Assembly (NCBI RefSeq): GCF_014705615.1
Contig: NZ_JACXJA010000028.1
Coordinates: 1 to 64,000, forward strand
Source: Paenibacillus oceani
Lineage (GTDB): Bacteria > Bacillota > Bacilli > Paenibacillales > NBRC-103111
DNA length: 64,000 nucleotides
Direction of reading: 5' to 3'
The notes under the pieces are model-generated. The model saw only the letters and a program-made list of their open reading frames with translations. It was not told the DNA's origin and searched no databases. Position 1 is the stretch's first letter, and each line of letters begins with the position of its first letter. Both the position numbers and the translations under genes were made by a program. Shown here one piece after another: positions 16,079-25,386 of the stretch.

Positions 16079-18981
16079 TTACATTTTTAATTCGCCGGGA
16101 GTCACCCCCCAATACTTGCGAAACACTCGAATGAAATGACTCGTATCTTTATAGCCGAGCTGCAATGCCGCATCCGAGACGCTGCTGCCTGCGATAAGCA
16201 GCGATTTGGCACGCTCCATTTTCCGGACCATCACGTAATCGGTGAACGATTGCCCGACGGCTTGCTTGAACATCCGGCTCAAGTGGGAGGAGTTGACGTG
16301 CAGCCGATCGGCCATCGTGTAAAGCGTTATGTTGCCGTCGATCTCTTTTTCCACGATATCGGTTATTTGTTTAATCAGAGGGTGGATATCGGACTTTTTG
16401 GCGGAACGCCGGTACTCGATAACCTGTTGGACCGCTCGCCGCATGAGGTCATAACCATGTTCTTTCCTGAAAACGGCTTGTATATTTACGAAAGCGTCGT
16501 ATTCGCCGTCGAGTACGGTCTGTACGTTCCATCCTTGGCGATTGCAGACGCGAACGAACAATCCGCAAATCATAAGCATGTTTACGCGTGCTTCGTCCAG
16601 GTTCGGAATACGCTCGATCCGTTCGACCCACCATTCCTCCAGCGCCGCAAACGCTTTGGCACGGTCCCCCGTTTCCAGACCGATTTCCAGTTCCGTCTCC
16701 CAATGCGTGTTCGTTCCGGACGAATCGGTTGAATCGTGACGCAAATGCCTCGCCGGGGTCTCCCGGTGAAAAGTAGTGTCGTAGCAGACTTCGATCGTCA
16801 CGTCCTCCGGTTTATCCGCATGCTCCTGTGCGCCAATCCGGATGATCCGGGACGACCGGTCAAAATACCAGGTGTTGCGCGCCGAACCGGTTTCCGGCGG
16901 ATGGACCGTTTCCTCGGCTAAGCTTCCGTCTACCGTCACTTGCAGCGGCTTGGCCGGAACATGAATGTACAGATCGTAGCTGCGTCTGCACGGCATTCCC
17001 TCGTAATGACCCTTCCGGGTACCGATCCGAACCTTTGTTCGCTTATCCGTCGTCCGGCAGCTTATTTTCGTTTCGGCAACCCGATGCTCCATATACCCGT
17101 AAGTTATCCCATCGTCTTCCATGAGAACATATTCGCTTTCGCCGTACGGGTACAGGTGGAGACCGATGGTCTCCGGCTGCTTCGGTCCGATATGGCTCAT
17201 CTCCGGCCATACGGGGATAATGGCGCCTCCTTTGACGAACAACGGTCCGCCGGCCGGCGGTACCGCCGCATATTCCAACTGTTTCGGACCCGTATGCCGT
17301 TCGCCGGTCCAATAGTCGAACCAGACGCCTTCCGGCAAATAAACGGTACGGGTATATGCGGCTACGAGAAGCGAACCCCCGAACATATACTGATGCTGCA
17401 GCTCGTCCGCATGCGGATCATCGGGAAAGGCCAATGGCATTGCGCGAAGGATCGGCATACCGGTGCGGGCGGCGTTGTGAGCGGCTGAATAAATATAGGG
17501 CAGCAGACTGTAGCGCAATTTGGCATACGTTCGGAACGTTCGCAGCAGTTCGTGTTCCAGCAAGCACGGATGGCGCCAGTAAGCCCAGCTGTTCACCTGC
17601 GACCAGGGCTGCAATAAACCGAAGTGGATACCCTCGGGCGTAGAGACGTCCATATCCTCGGTAGTATGGACATGACCGGACATGCCATGATTGAGCATAG
17701 AGACGAGAGCCGGTTGCTGATCGGAAGTACCGGCCCATGTGGCGGCGTATCTTTGCATACCCGCGTACCCGTTGGCCATATAGATCATCGATCGCAAACC
17801 CGTCTGCTCTTTATACCCCAGATGCAGCTGCTTGGCGAGCAAAATCGGATACAGATTGTGCATCTCATCGTCGCTCATCCCGTTGCCCCACCTTCGTCCG
17901 GACGTTTCCAGCCCGAAGGGCGCACCGCTCAGCTTGAATGCGCTCACGCCTTGATCGACGAACTTCCGCAAATGATCGTACCAGGGCGCTTCGTTAAACG
18001 CCAGGATTGCGCTCGACGCCGACAACGAACGCTCTTCCTCTATGCTCAAGTCATGCGTGCAGGTAAGCCATAAGCTAAGCTTAAAGCCGAGCTTGTCCAG
18101 TGCGCCGATAAACGTATCGGATTTTTTGGAGTAAGGAGGGAGGGCAAATCGTTCCGGATGCCAGTTTTTATGAACGGATTCGCTGGGTGAATCCATCCAG
18201 CCCGGTTCGAGCCCGATCGTATCGCAAGGAATACCCGCCCGGCGGAAATTGAGCGCATCGTCCACCATCTCGCGCGCATTGACTTGCTGGTGGCATACGT
18301 AAGTCAGGCCATAAGCCCAGACGGGCAGCAGTAACGGCTTTCCGACCACGCCGGTATAGCGGTCCAGCAGCTCGGCATAGGAGTCGCCGACAAACAGGAA
18401 GAAGTCCAGCTTCCCGCGGGTCCCCTGGAATGTCAACAGGTCGCGCTGCGCATGGCCGATATCGATCTCGTGACACCAGGTCGTGTTTATGAATAGCCCC
18501 CATTTCCGGCTGCTCATTAGAAATGGAACGGGGGCGTAGCGGTGTACATTCTCGATCCGCATCTCGGCGCGATGTCCCCGGTGCTGAATGCGATCTCTCT
18601 TCACATCGCCGAGCCCGTATATCCGCTCCCCGTCTGCCAGCGTGAAATGAGCGCCGAATCCTTGGGCGGCATCGGACCAGGGGCGTTCGGCCTGGCACGT
18701 CAGCAATTCGCCGCGTTCATTGCACAAAGAAAGACAGCCGTTCCGCGTATCGACCGTAAGCGCCGCTTTGTCCGTTCGGATTGTGAAGCAGGACCGTCGT
18801 ATTCCAGCACGTAGTCGCACGAACTGCGATGTAAGACGATACCGTAACGTTCGAGGACGGATTCCGGAAAGTCGTTCGTTTCATGAAGGCGAATCCGCAG
18901 CGTACCGGGGGACACCGAATCTACGCGCAAATAGCCGCCGCTGGCCATTTCAAATACGATTCCGTTCGATTTTGCGCTCAA
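16079..18981 (-). pseudogene. Frameshifted GH31 (catalytically dead) - AraC fusion regulator
   Basis: A GH31 glycosidase-like domain occupies the first 650 residues or so and is followed by a helical linker and an AraC HTH domain at the C-terminus (SSHLSRMFKQAVG, GYKDTSHFIRVFRKYWG). The catalytic nucleophile position reads FKLSGAP, where the family has FKLDGA. The acid/base position reads WAGTSD instead of WAGD, which the neighbouring remnant at 19.5 kb keeps. The domain is therefore probably a sugar sensor. The N-terminal 60 residues lie in another frame (TTG at 18981, AGGAGG 9 bases upstream). Near 18793-18797 the frame switches from DYVLEYDGP to CFTIRTDKA, which a single missing base explains. 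It may be a true mutation or a sequence error. It is divergent from the wrecked sugar operon that it probably once controlled. Confidence 0.8.
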
Positions 18982-19063
18982 CTCGCTATGCCTCCTATTC
19001 AAACAGTCATCGATATCCTATTGATTGCAATCGATCGTCCTACGAAATGTATGCGGTTCCATA

Positions 19064-19076
19064 TACAATGATTGTA
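19064..19076. promoter_or_regulatory. Palindrome in the divergent GH31-AraC / sugar operon region
   Basis: TACAATGATTGTA is an inverted repeat with a single-base centre, located between the divergent AraC-fusion gene and the sugar operon remnants. Its left half can also serve as a -10 element for the plus-strand genes. It could be an operator for the adjacent regulator, though AraC proteins more often bind direct repeats. Confidence 0.3.
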
Positions 19077-19135
19077 ATTCCACGAAAGCAAAGAAAGCAA
19101 TAAGGAAGGTCATTCATGAAAGGAGGCAACGTCCC

Positions 19136-19255
19136 ATGAAACGAAACATGTCCGAAAAAATGTCCAGAAGAACGATTCTTGCCACTTTGGGAGCGGCCGG
19201 CACTGCTGCCGTTAACGGCGCGGCGCGGATTGACGCGGCAGGGACTGTAGTGTAA
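19136..19255 (+). pseudogene. Orphan Tat signal peptide fragment
   Basis: A 39-codon frame starts at an ATG with AAAGGAGG 9 bases upstream. It encodes a twin-arginine-like signal (MSRRTILATLGAAGTAAV) and then stops at AAGTVV. The signal resembles those of secreted carbohydrate-active proteins of Paenibacillus, but no mature domain follows. It is most simply the 5' stump of a gene whose body was deleted. It lies at the head of the same collapsed operon as the next two remnants. Confidence 0.5.
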
Positions 19256-19299
19256 AGGATTCGGAGATTCCAAATATTTTCGCAAAGGGGATAAGGGAG

Positions 19300-19515
19300 A
19301 TGGCTCAAAAAAACGGGAAAGCGAGCGAGGCGGCACTGTTGTCGCTCCTACTGGCAACCGGCATGACGACGGCATGTGGAAGCGGAAAGGAAGGACAGGA
19401 AGGAAAAACAAACGAACCTCCGCAAGAGCCGGTAGAGCTGGTCCTGTATTATCCGTTTATTAACGATTGGGACGAAGAAGGATTGAATCAATTGTTGGGG
19501 GAGCCGCTCATTTAA
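19300..19515 (+). pseudogene. 5' stump of an ABC sugar-binding lipoprotein
   Basis: The 71-codon frame begins after GGGGATAAGGGAG and encodes a lipoprotein signal (lipobox TTAC, then GSGKEGQEG). The start of a type 1 extracellular solute-binding domain follows (PVELVLYYPFINDWDEEGLNQL). Intact members of this family run to about 450-550 residues; this one ends after about 70. From about 19505 onward the DNA instead matches a GH31 gene in a different frame, so the gene was truncated by a deletion. Confidence 0.75.
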
Positions 19516-20566
19516 GGAGCAGACGGGGCGCAGACCGATGATTTATACGGCAGGCGGATTTGCAGGGATCCAGCAATATGCGGCCACTTGGGCAGGGGAC
19601 ACCGGCGGAGGACCGAAGCCACTCGTATCGCTGCTGAATCTCGGGTTGTCCGGACATGTCAATACAAGCTGCGACATGGAGGTGTTTACTCCGGCCGGTC
19701 TCCACTTCGGGTTTTTGCAGCCATGGTCGCAGGTGAACAGCTGGGCCTACTGGCGCCATCCGTGGCTGCTGGATAAGAAGATGCTGGCTATGTTCAAGAT
19801 GTACGCGAAGCTGCGGTATCGTCTTCTGCCGTACATTTATTCAGCGGCGCATGCTGCCGCTCGTACGGGAATGCCGATTATCCGCGCTATGCCGCTCGCG
19901 TATCCGAACGATCCGAAGTCGGACGACCTGCTCGGACAGTATATGTTCGGCGATTCCTTCCTCGTCGCCGCTTTTACGGACGAAGTCTATTTGCCGGAAG
20001 GCGAGTGGATCGATTACTGGACGAAGGAGCGGTACACGGGCTCGCAAACTGTCGCCTGCAAGATCCCCGCATACGCGGGAGGAGCATTATTCGTTCGCGC
20101 CGGAGCTATCATCCCCGAATGGCCCGAAATGGACTACGTTGGAGAGAAGTCTGTCGAACGTTTAGGGGTGCTGGTTTACCCGCATGACGCCAGCAATTTT
20201 ACGCTGTATGAGGATGACGGGACGACTTTCCTTTATGAGGAGGGGAACGTTGCCGAGACGCGGATCGAATGCCGGCAGCAACAGGATGCCGTCGTTCTGC
20301 GAATAAGTCCGCGAACCGGAATGTATGAGGGAATGTCGGCGAAACGCAGCTACGATATCCTGATCCATTCGGATACGAAGCCCGCCTGCATTGAAATCAA
20401 TGGGGCGAGGCTGCCGGAACGAGTGGAGAAGAGTAATCGGGACGATGTCTCTTGCGGCGTCGAGGGAGAAGGCTGGGTTTACGATCGAAGCATGCGTACG
20501 GTTCGGCTGATTGCCGAGGAAGATGAACGGAAGAAGGACGTTGTAGAAATCGTAGTTGTTTCTTGA
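19505..20566 (+). pseudogene. C-terminal half of a GH31 glycosidase (remnant)
   Basis: From about 19511 the frame reads FKEQTGRRPMIYTAGG and continues for about 350 residues that align with the C-terminal half of GH31 enzymes and with the GH31-AraC fusion next door (YKEQTGLRSMIYMANG). It keeps the acid/base motif WAGDTGGG, unlike the fusion. The N-terminal half with the catalytic nucleophile is missing, so no activity is expected. An internal ATG at 19538 could start a 342-aa product, but I see no good ribosome site. It is a deletion remnant directly joined to the lipoprotein stump. Confidence 0.8.
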
Positions 20567-20670
20567 AGGAATAAGCAGTGGCAGCAGACCGATGCGGCGA
20601 TGACCGCATCGGTCTTTGATCGTGCTGGAACAGATAAGGAACTGTAGTGCGTTCAAGCCAGAAACTCGAG

Positions 20671-20704
20671 TTGACATTCGTATCATAATATGTCATTATG
20701 ACAT
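20671..20704 (+). promoter_or_regulatory. Promoter and palindromic operator of the NAD salvage operon
   Basis: A consensus -35 TTGACA (20671-20676) is followed after 17 bases by CATTAT (20694-20699). The perfect palindrome ATGTCA-TTA-TGACAT (20690-20704) covers the -10. Because the first gene encodes an NrtR-like repressor, this is a natural operator for self-regulation. Confidence 0.6.
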
Positions 20705-20734
20705 TATCAAAACCACAATTTGAAGGAGACGCTC

Positions 20735-21514
20735 ATGCATCCGACCGACGAGATCGAGAACGAATCCAACTATACGCCCGCCAAATACCGGACGCCGGAC
20801 GGGGCCCCCTCCGATATCGTCATGTTTACGATCACTTCGGAGGACAAGGGGACGGGCAAGAAAGCTTTGCCGGACCGCAAACTGGAGGTGCTGCTCATCC
20901 AGCGCAAAAAATGGCCGTTCGAGGGCCAATGGGCGCTGCCCGGCGGGTTTAGCGACGAGAACGAGAGCATGTACGATTGCGCGCGGCGCGAGCTGATGGA
21001 GGAGACGAGCGTAGCCGACGTTCATCTCGAGTATTTTAACGTGTACAGCGAACCGAACCGCGACCCGAGGGGCTGGATCATCTCCCACGCCTTCTTCGCA
21101 CTTGTGCACGAGCGCTACTTGGCTGACCGCAAAGCCCAGGACGACGCGGCGGACGTCCGCCTGTTTCCGGTGGAGGAGGCGCTGGCCATGGAGCTGGCCT
21201 TCGACCACGGCCGCATTGTGCGGGACGCGCTGGAGAGAGTCCGGGCCAAGATGCGGACGACGACGATTGCGAAGGAGTTTTTGCCGGACGAATTTACGAT
21301 CGGGGAATTGTACCAGGTGATCCGCACCGTCGTACCGGATTTTGAGGAACCGAACTTTATCCGCAAAATTACGTCGACCCGGAGCCGGTATGGCTTGCTG
21401 GAAGAAGCGAAGGATGAGCAGGGCAAGCCGAAGCAGTCGAACCGCTATTCGCAGCGCGCCGCCCAGTTGTACAGGTTTACCGGTTTTGTGCCGGAGCTGT
21501 CGATTTATGGATAA
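20735..21514 (+). CDS. Nudix-domain regulator of NAD metabolism, NrtR-like
   Basis: This 259-aa protein has an N-terminal Nudix domain with the box GGFSDENESMYDCARRELMEET (shortened here to its key residues: Gly, Glu, then RELMEET). The final Gly of a perfect Nudix box is replaced. The C-terminal 85 residues (LPDEFTIGELYQVIRTVV ... NFIRKI ... AAQLYRF) match the winged helix of NrtR repressors, which sense ADP-ribose and control NAD salvage genes. The ATG at 20735 follows AAGGAGA. It is followed by pncA and pncB and has a palindrome over its promoter, all consistent with a repressor of its own operon. A plain ADP-ribose pyrophosphatase is the alternative. Confidence 0.75.
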   Translation: MHPTDEIENESNYTPAKYRTPDGAPSDIVMFTITSEDKGTGKKALPDRKLEVLLIQRKKWPFEGQWALPGGFSDENESMYDCARRELMEETSVADVHLEYFNVYSEPNRDPRGWIISHAFFALVHERYLADRKAQDDAADVRLFPVEEALAMELAFDHGRIVRDALERVRAKMRTTTIAKEFLPDEFTIGELYQVIRTVVPDFEEPNFIRKITSTRSRYGLLEEAKDEQGKPKQSNRYSQRAAQLYRFTGFVPELSIYG

Positions 21515-21593
21515 ACAGCTGCGCTGCAAAGAGCAGTAGAGCTGCAACAAACACGGAACGATAAAAACGATCTTCCCAACAGGAGGTAATCCT

Positions 21594-22151
21594 ATGAAAG
21601 CCTTAATCGTCATCGACTATACCATAGATTTCGTCGTAGGCAAGCTGCCGTGCGGACAGCCGGCGATCGATATCGAAGACCGCATCGCAGAGCTCGCGGA
21701 GTCGTTCGCGGCGCAAGGAGACTGGGTCGTTATGGCCGTCGATCTTCATGAGGCGGGAGACACGCTTCACCCGGAGCACAAACTGTTCCCTCCGCACAAC
21801 ATCCGGGGAACGGATGGAAGGAATCTGTACGGCAAGCTGGATGACGTATACCGCCGCAACCGCGATGCCATGTACTGGATGGACAAGACGCGGTACAGCG
21901 CGTTCTGCGGCACGGATCTGGAGCTGAAGCTGCGCGAGCAGGGGATTCGGGAGCTGCACCTGGTCGGTGTCTGCACCGACATCTGTGTCCTGCACACGGC
22001 GGTGGATGCGTACAACAAAGGGTTCGGCATTGTCGTCCATACGGATGCGGTCGCAACATTTAACCCTCCCGGTCACGACTGGGCGCTCGGCCATTTCCAG
22101 GGCTCCCTCGGCGCTACGCTGCTAAGCGGCGGCCAGCCGGTTCCGGATTGA
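21594..22151 (+). CDS. pncA: Nicotinamidase
   Basis: This 185-aa isochorismatase-fold enzyme converts nicotinamide to nicotinate, the first step of NAD salvage through the Preiss-Handler route. The catalytic triad is visible as Asp8 (VIDYTIDF), Lys98 (MDKTRYSAF) and Cys131 (GVCTDICV). The metal-binding region is DLHEAGDTLHPEH. A strong AGGAGG site lies upstream of the ATG. It sits between the NrtR-like regulator and pncB, both in the same direction, so the three form one NAD salvage operon. Confidence 0.92.
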   Translation: MKALIVIDYTIDFVVGKLPCGQPAIDIEDRIAELAESFAAQGDWVVMAVDLHEAGDTLHPEHKLFPPHNIRGTDGRNLYGKLDDVYRRNRDAMYWMDKTRYSAFCGTDLELKLREQGIRELHLVGVCTDICVLHTAVDAYNKGFGIVVHTDAVATFNPPGHDWALGHFQGSLGATLLSGGQPVPD

Positions 22152-22235
22152 TTCCGGGAGCCGACATCAAGAATCCGTCCGGATCGAACTGTCCGGCACT
22201 CTACGGGGACCCCCCTGCCGAAAGGATGACAACCG

Positions 22236-23669
22236 ATGAACTACGGGGATTTGACACTGCATACGGATAAATACCAGATCAACATGATCTACGCACATTG
22301 GAAGCTGAACCGGCACAACCAGGTACGCGTGTTCGACGCTTATTTCCGCAAAAATCCGTTTAACAACGGGTACGCGGTATTTGCCGGGCTGGAGCGGATC
22401 GTTCATTATATCAACGCCCTGCGCTTCGACGAGGACGATATCGCCTACTTGCGCGAACAATCCGAAGGGTACGAGGAAGCGTTTCTCGACGAGCTGAAGC
22501 GGTTGAAGTTCACGGGCTCGCTCCATGCGGTGCCCGAAGGGACGGTCGTGTTCCCGAACGAGCCGATCATCCGCGTCGAGGCGCGCATCTTCGAAGCCCA
22601 GCTAATTGAGACGGCGCTGCTGAACTTCATGAACTACCAGACGCTGATCGCTACCAAAGCGTCCCGAATCCGCCGGGTCGCTCCCCGAGATATGCTGTTC
22701 GAGTTCGGAACGCGCAGAGCGCAGGAAGCGGATGCGGCAATCTGGGGATCGAGAGCAGCTTATATCGCCGGCTTCGACGGCACGAGCAACATGGAGTCGG
22801 GCAAGCTGTTCCGCATCCCGACCGTCGGTACGCATGCCCACGCTTGGGTGATGGATTTCGATACCGAGCTGGAAGCGTTCGAAGCGTTCGCGCAAGTTCA
22901 TCCGGACCATGCGGTGCTGCTCGTCGATACGTACGATACGTTGAAATCGGGCGTCCCCCATGCGATCCGTGTAGGCAAGCAGCTCGAACAGCGCGGGCAC
23001 AAGCTGAAAGGAATCCGGCTGGACAGCGGGGATCTCGCCTACTTATCCATCCAGGCCCGAAAAATGCTGGACGAAGCCGGTCTCGGCTATGTAACGATTA
23101 CAGCGAGCAACGATCTGGACGAAAATCTCATCTTCGATCTGAAAGCTCAAGGAGCTCGCATCGATGCATGGGGGGTCGGCACGCAGTTGATTACCGCGGC
23201 GGACAATCCGTCGCTCGGAGGCGTATACAAGCTGGTCGCCCGCAAGCAAGGAGACGACTACGTGCCGGTTATTAAAATATCCGGCAATCCGGAGAAAATT
23301 ACGACGCCGGGGATGAAAACCGTATACCGGATCGTCGGTCAGCACGGCAAAGCCGAGGGCGATTACATTGCGTTCGTGCATGAGCGGGTGAAGGAAGCGA
23401 AGAAGCTGAAGCTGTTTGATCCGGTACATACGTATTTGCAGAAGGATGTAACCGATTTTGAGGCTGTCGAGCTGCTCCAGCCCGTCTTCGAGGGCGGCAA
23501 GCAGGTAGGCCGTCTGCCGGGATTGGATGAGATCCGCGCTTATCACAACAACCAGCTTGACTTGTTCTGGGACCCTTATTTGCGCAAAATGAACCCGGAG
23601 CCTTATCCGGTCGACATGAGCGAGACCGTATGGAACACCAAGATGGATCTGATCGCGAAGTACAAATAG
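22236..23669 (+). CDS. pncB: Nicotinate phosphoribosyltransferase
   Basis: This 477-aa cytoplasmic enzyme joins nicotinate to PRPP to give nicotinate mononucleotide. It begins YGDLTLHTDKYQINMIYAHW, typical of the family, and contains the signature segments FEFGTRRAQ, FDGTSN, GTHAHAWVM and IRLDSGDLAYL, which line the phosphoribosyl site. Length is normal. AAAGGATG precedes the ATG. It is the last gene of the NrtR-pncA-pncB operon and is followed by a weak hairpin. Confidence 0.95.
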   Translation: MNYGDLTLHTDKYQINMIYAHWKLNRHNQVRVFDAYFRKNPFNNGYAVFAGLERIVHYINALRFDEDDIAYLREQSEGYEEAFLDELKRLKFTGSLHAVPEGTVVFPNEPIIRVEARIFEAQLIETALLNFMNYQTLIATKASRIRRVAPRDMLFEFGTRRAQEADAAIWGSRAAYIAGFDGTSNMESGKLFRIPTVGTHAHAWVMDFDTELEAFEAFAQVHPDHAVLLVDTYDTLKSGVPHAIRVGKQLEQRGHKLKGIRLDSGDLAYLSIQARKMLDEAGLGYVTITASNDLDENLIFDLKAQGARIDAWGVGTQLITAADNPSLGGVYKLVARKQGDDYVPVIKISGNPEKITTPGMKTVYRIVGQHGKAEGDYIAFVHERVKEAKKLKLFDPVHTYLQKDVTDFEAVELLQPVFEGGKQVGRLPGLDEIRAYHNNQLDLFWDPYLRKMNPEPYPVDMSETVWNTKMDLIAKYK

Positions 23670-23673
23670 AGGT

Positions 23674-23698
23674 TGATCAAAAAGCACGCTTTTGATCA
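23674..23698 (+). terminator. Hairpin after pncB
   Basis: TGATCAAAA-agcacgc-TTTTGATCA forms a near-perfect stem just past the pncB stop. It lacks a strong T tail after the stem, so it may work weakly or protect the 3' end. Confidence 0.45.
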
Positions 23699-23874
23699 CG
23701 AAGCAGATCAGGAAGACTGCTCGACATCGAATATGGAATTCAGCCGGAACTTCCGGTGCTCACGTAGTTCCCACTACCTCATTTCCTAGCTTCATCCCAT
23801 CTTCTCGGTGCTGAAAACCGGACTTTTTGAACACGTACAAATAGGAATACAATCAGGCAGTCCGTTCGTTCGGC

Positions 23875-24726
23875 TCACCCGTCCCGGGTCAGCCCGACCT
23901 GCTGCTCGCTCCAAGCCCATAGCCGTTTCGCCGAGAGGGCATCGCTCGCTTTAGCGGATACAGCCGCGGGCTTTTTCTTGTAAAAATATTGTCCGCTAAC
24001 CCCCGCGGCCTCGTCGCTCATCGCCAAATACAGCGCGGTCGACGCGCCTTGCGCAGGCGTCTGCATCCAAGGCTTCAGCAGTTTGTATGCGAACTTGCCG
24101 AAGCCGGTCTGCCGGTCCACTCCGAGATTGGTTGCTACGGCTCCGGGGTGTACGGCGTTAACGGCGATGTTCGTATCCTTCAACCGTTCGGCCAGCTCCC
24201 GCGTAAACAAAATGTTGGCCAGCTTGGATTGGCCGTAGCCGGCTACTACATGAAACCGTTTCGTCAGATGGGGGTCTTCGAACCGGATCGTACCCGCTTT
24301 GTGCGCTCCCGACGATACGATGACGATGCGGCCCTGGGGCGAACGGCGAAGGGCGGGGAGCAGCAGGTTCGTCAGCAGAAAGTGACCGAGGTGATTAACG
24401 CCCATCATCGCTTCGAAGCCGTCCGAGGTCGTATGCCTCCGGACCGTGACGACTCCCGCGTTGTTGACCAGCACGTCCAGCGTATCGAACCGGGCCAGAT
24501 AACGGTCTGCGAACTCCCGGATGCTCGCCAGCGACCCGAGGTCGCATGTCATCGTTTCGATCGCCGTCGAGCCGCTCTGCCGTCCGGCCTCCCGTCTGGC
24601 GGTCTCCCCGCGTTCCGCGTTCCGACAAGCCATGACGACCCGGTATCCGCTCCGGGCCAGCCCGATAACCGTAGCCAGCCCCATGCCGGAATTGCCTCCG
24701 GTGACCAGCGCAATTTTTTGCCTCAA
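23875..24726 (-). CDS. Short-chain dehydrogenase/reductase (retinol dehydrogenase-like)
   Basis: This protein of about 283 aa is a classical SDR. The cofactor motif TGGNSGMG lies near the N-terminus, NNAG follows in VLVNNAGVV, and the active site holds Ser (VIVSSGAH) and Tyr/Lys (YGQSK). ACRN after the second strand favours NADP(H). The sequence resembles retinol dehydrogenase/WW-domain oxidoreductase-like SDRs, a group with poorly defined substrates in bacteria. The TTG at 24726 is preferred since GGGAGGG lies 7 bases upstream; an ATG at 24762 is the alternative. It is monocistronic. Confidence 0.85.
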   Translation of the reverse strand: MRQKIALVTGGNSGMGLATVIGLARSGYRVVMACRNAERGETARREAGRQSGSTAIETMTCDLGSLASIREFADRYLARFDTLDVLVNNAGVVTVRRHTTSDGFEAMMGVNHLGHFLLTNLLLPALRRSPQGRIVIVSSGAHKAGTIRFEDPHLTKRFHVVAGYGQSKLANILFTRELAERLKDTNIAVNAVHPGAVATNLGVDRQTGFGKFAYKLLKPWMQTPAQGASTALYLAMSDEAAGVSGQYFYKKKPAAVSAKASDALSAKRLWAWSEQQVGLTRDG

Positions 24727-24858
24727 TACACATCCCTCCCGTCTACTATACATATTCATCATAAAGTTCCGCTTGCCGGTTGTCTATCGGAGATCCAGCC
24801 CGGTGCCGGGCATCTTGGAAAAATGTTGAAGGCCTAAAAAATCGGCCGGACTACACAT

Positions 24859-24900
24859 TTCGACAGTAAATTTCCGTCTAAAAAGTTGGTTCTTGTCGAA
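24859..24900 (+). promoter_or_regulatory. Pair of Spo0A boxes, inverted
   Basis: TTCGACA (24859-24865) and TGTCGAA (24894-24900) are exact 0A-box heptamers in opposite orientation, 28 bases apart. They lie in an otherwise non-coding 370-base region upstream of the Pro/Lys-rich small gene. Two exact copies so close together in an intergenic region is unlikely by chance and suggests sporulation-linked control. Confidence 0.45.
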
Positions 24901-25209
24901 AGGGTAATATTTCCATTAAGTATTTTTTAAGGGAAAGATAGGGGGCGAAGGACTTGAGCGGATGCGGCGAATTAGGTGAAAATACCTTGTTTATCCCGGT
25001 GCGCTAGTCGTGCGGGAGTCGGAGCCGAGTAGGACGGGGGTTAGCATCGGCTGTAAAAGCCGAAGCTTTCGTTCTAGTTATTTATGCAATCTTAGTCTAA
25101 ATTTAAATGAAAATTTATGTGAATACCCGACACACTTTGACAGTATTTACACCGCCATCGTGCGATAACTATTACTAGGGATTAATTTCCAATCATCGGG
25201 GGGAGTTAG
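24901..25209 (+). other. Non-coding leader with possible structured RNA
   Basis: No gene is seen in this stretch. From about 24940 to 25075 it is GC-rich and holds several short stems, such as AGGT-gaaaat-ACCT and TCGGCT-gtaaa-AGCCGA. It then switches to a very AT-rich segment with a TTGACA at about 25137 and possible -10 elements before the small gene at 25210. I could not match it to a known riboswitch class. It may be a 5' leader or a small RNA. Confidence 0.3.
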
Positions 25210-25386
25210 ATGAATACTGCCGGAGTGAAGATCAGCTTGGACATCCGGGTGATCATGAGACAGATGGGCGTTACGGGATACGTCGAGAAGGAACAGCCGA
25301 AACAGCCGAAACCGCCGAAACCGCCGCTCGCGGTGCAGACGGATTGTACGACGTATACAGTGGACGGACTGCCGGCCGTTCTCTAG
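25210..25386 (+). CDS. Small Pro/Lys-rich protein (58 aa), unknown
   Basis: The ATG follows GGGGGGAGTTAG, a strong ribosome site. The product begins MNTAGVKISLDIRVIMRQMG, has a central low-complexity stretch of repeated KPP/KQP units (about 28-39), and ends in a short Cys- and Thr-containing tail (DCTTYTVDGLPAVL). There is no signal peptide. I do not recognise the family. The long leader, two upstream Spo0A boxes and two terminator-like hairpins downstream make a dedicated transcription unit likely, and a sporulation or stationary-phase role is possible. Confidence 0.5.
   Translation: MNTAGVKISLDIRVIMRQMGVTGYVEKEQPKQPKPPKPPLAVQTDCTTYTVDGLPAVL

Noticed and set aside
16079-18820. Intact 913-aa GH31-AraC protein starting at 18820
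   Set aside because: Its first residues are not homologous, while the real N-terminus with an AGGAGG site lies in another frame up to 18981.
19300-19515. Functional small lipoprotein
   Set aside because: It has only the signal and first strand of a solute-binding protein and its end matches a deletion junction with GH31 sequence.
24940-25075. Known riboswitch (c-di-GMP, c-di-AMP, SAM or similar)
   Set aside because: I could not match the conserved cores of these classes; kept only as an unassigned structured leader.
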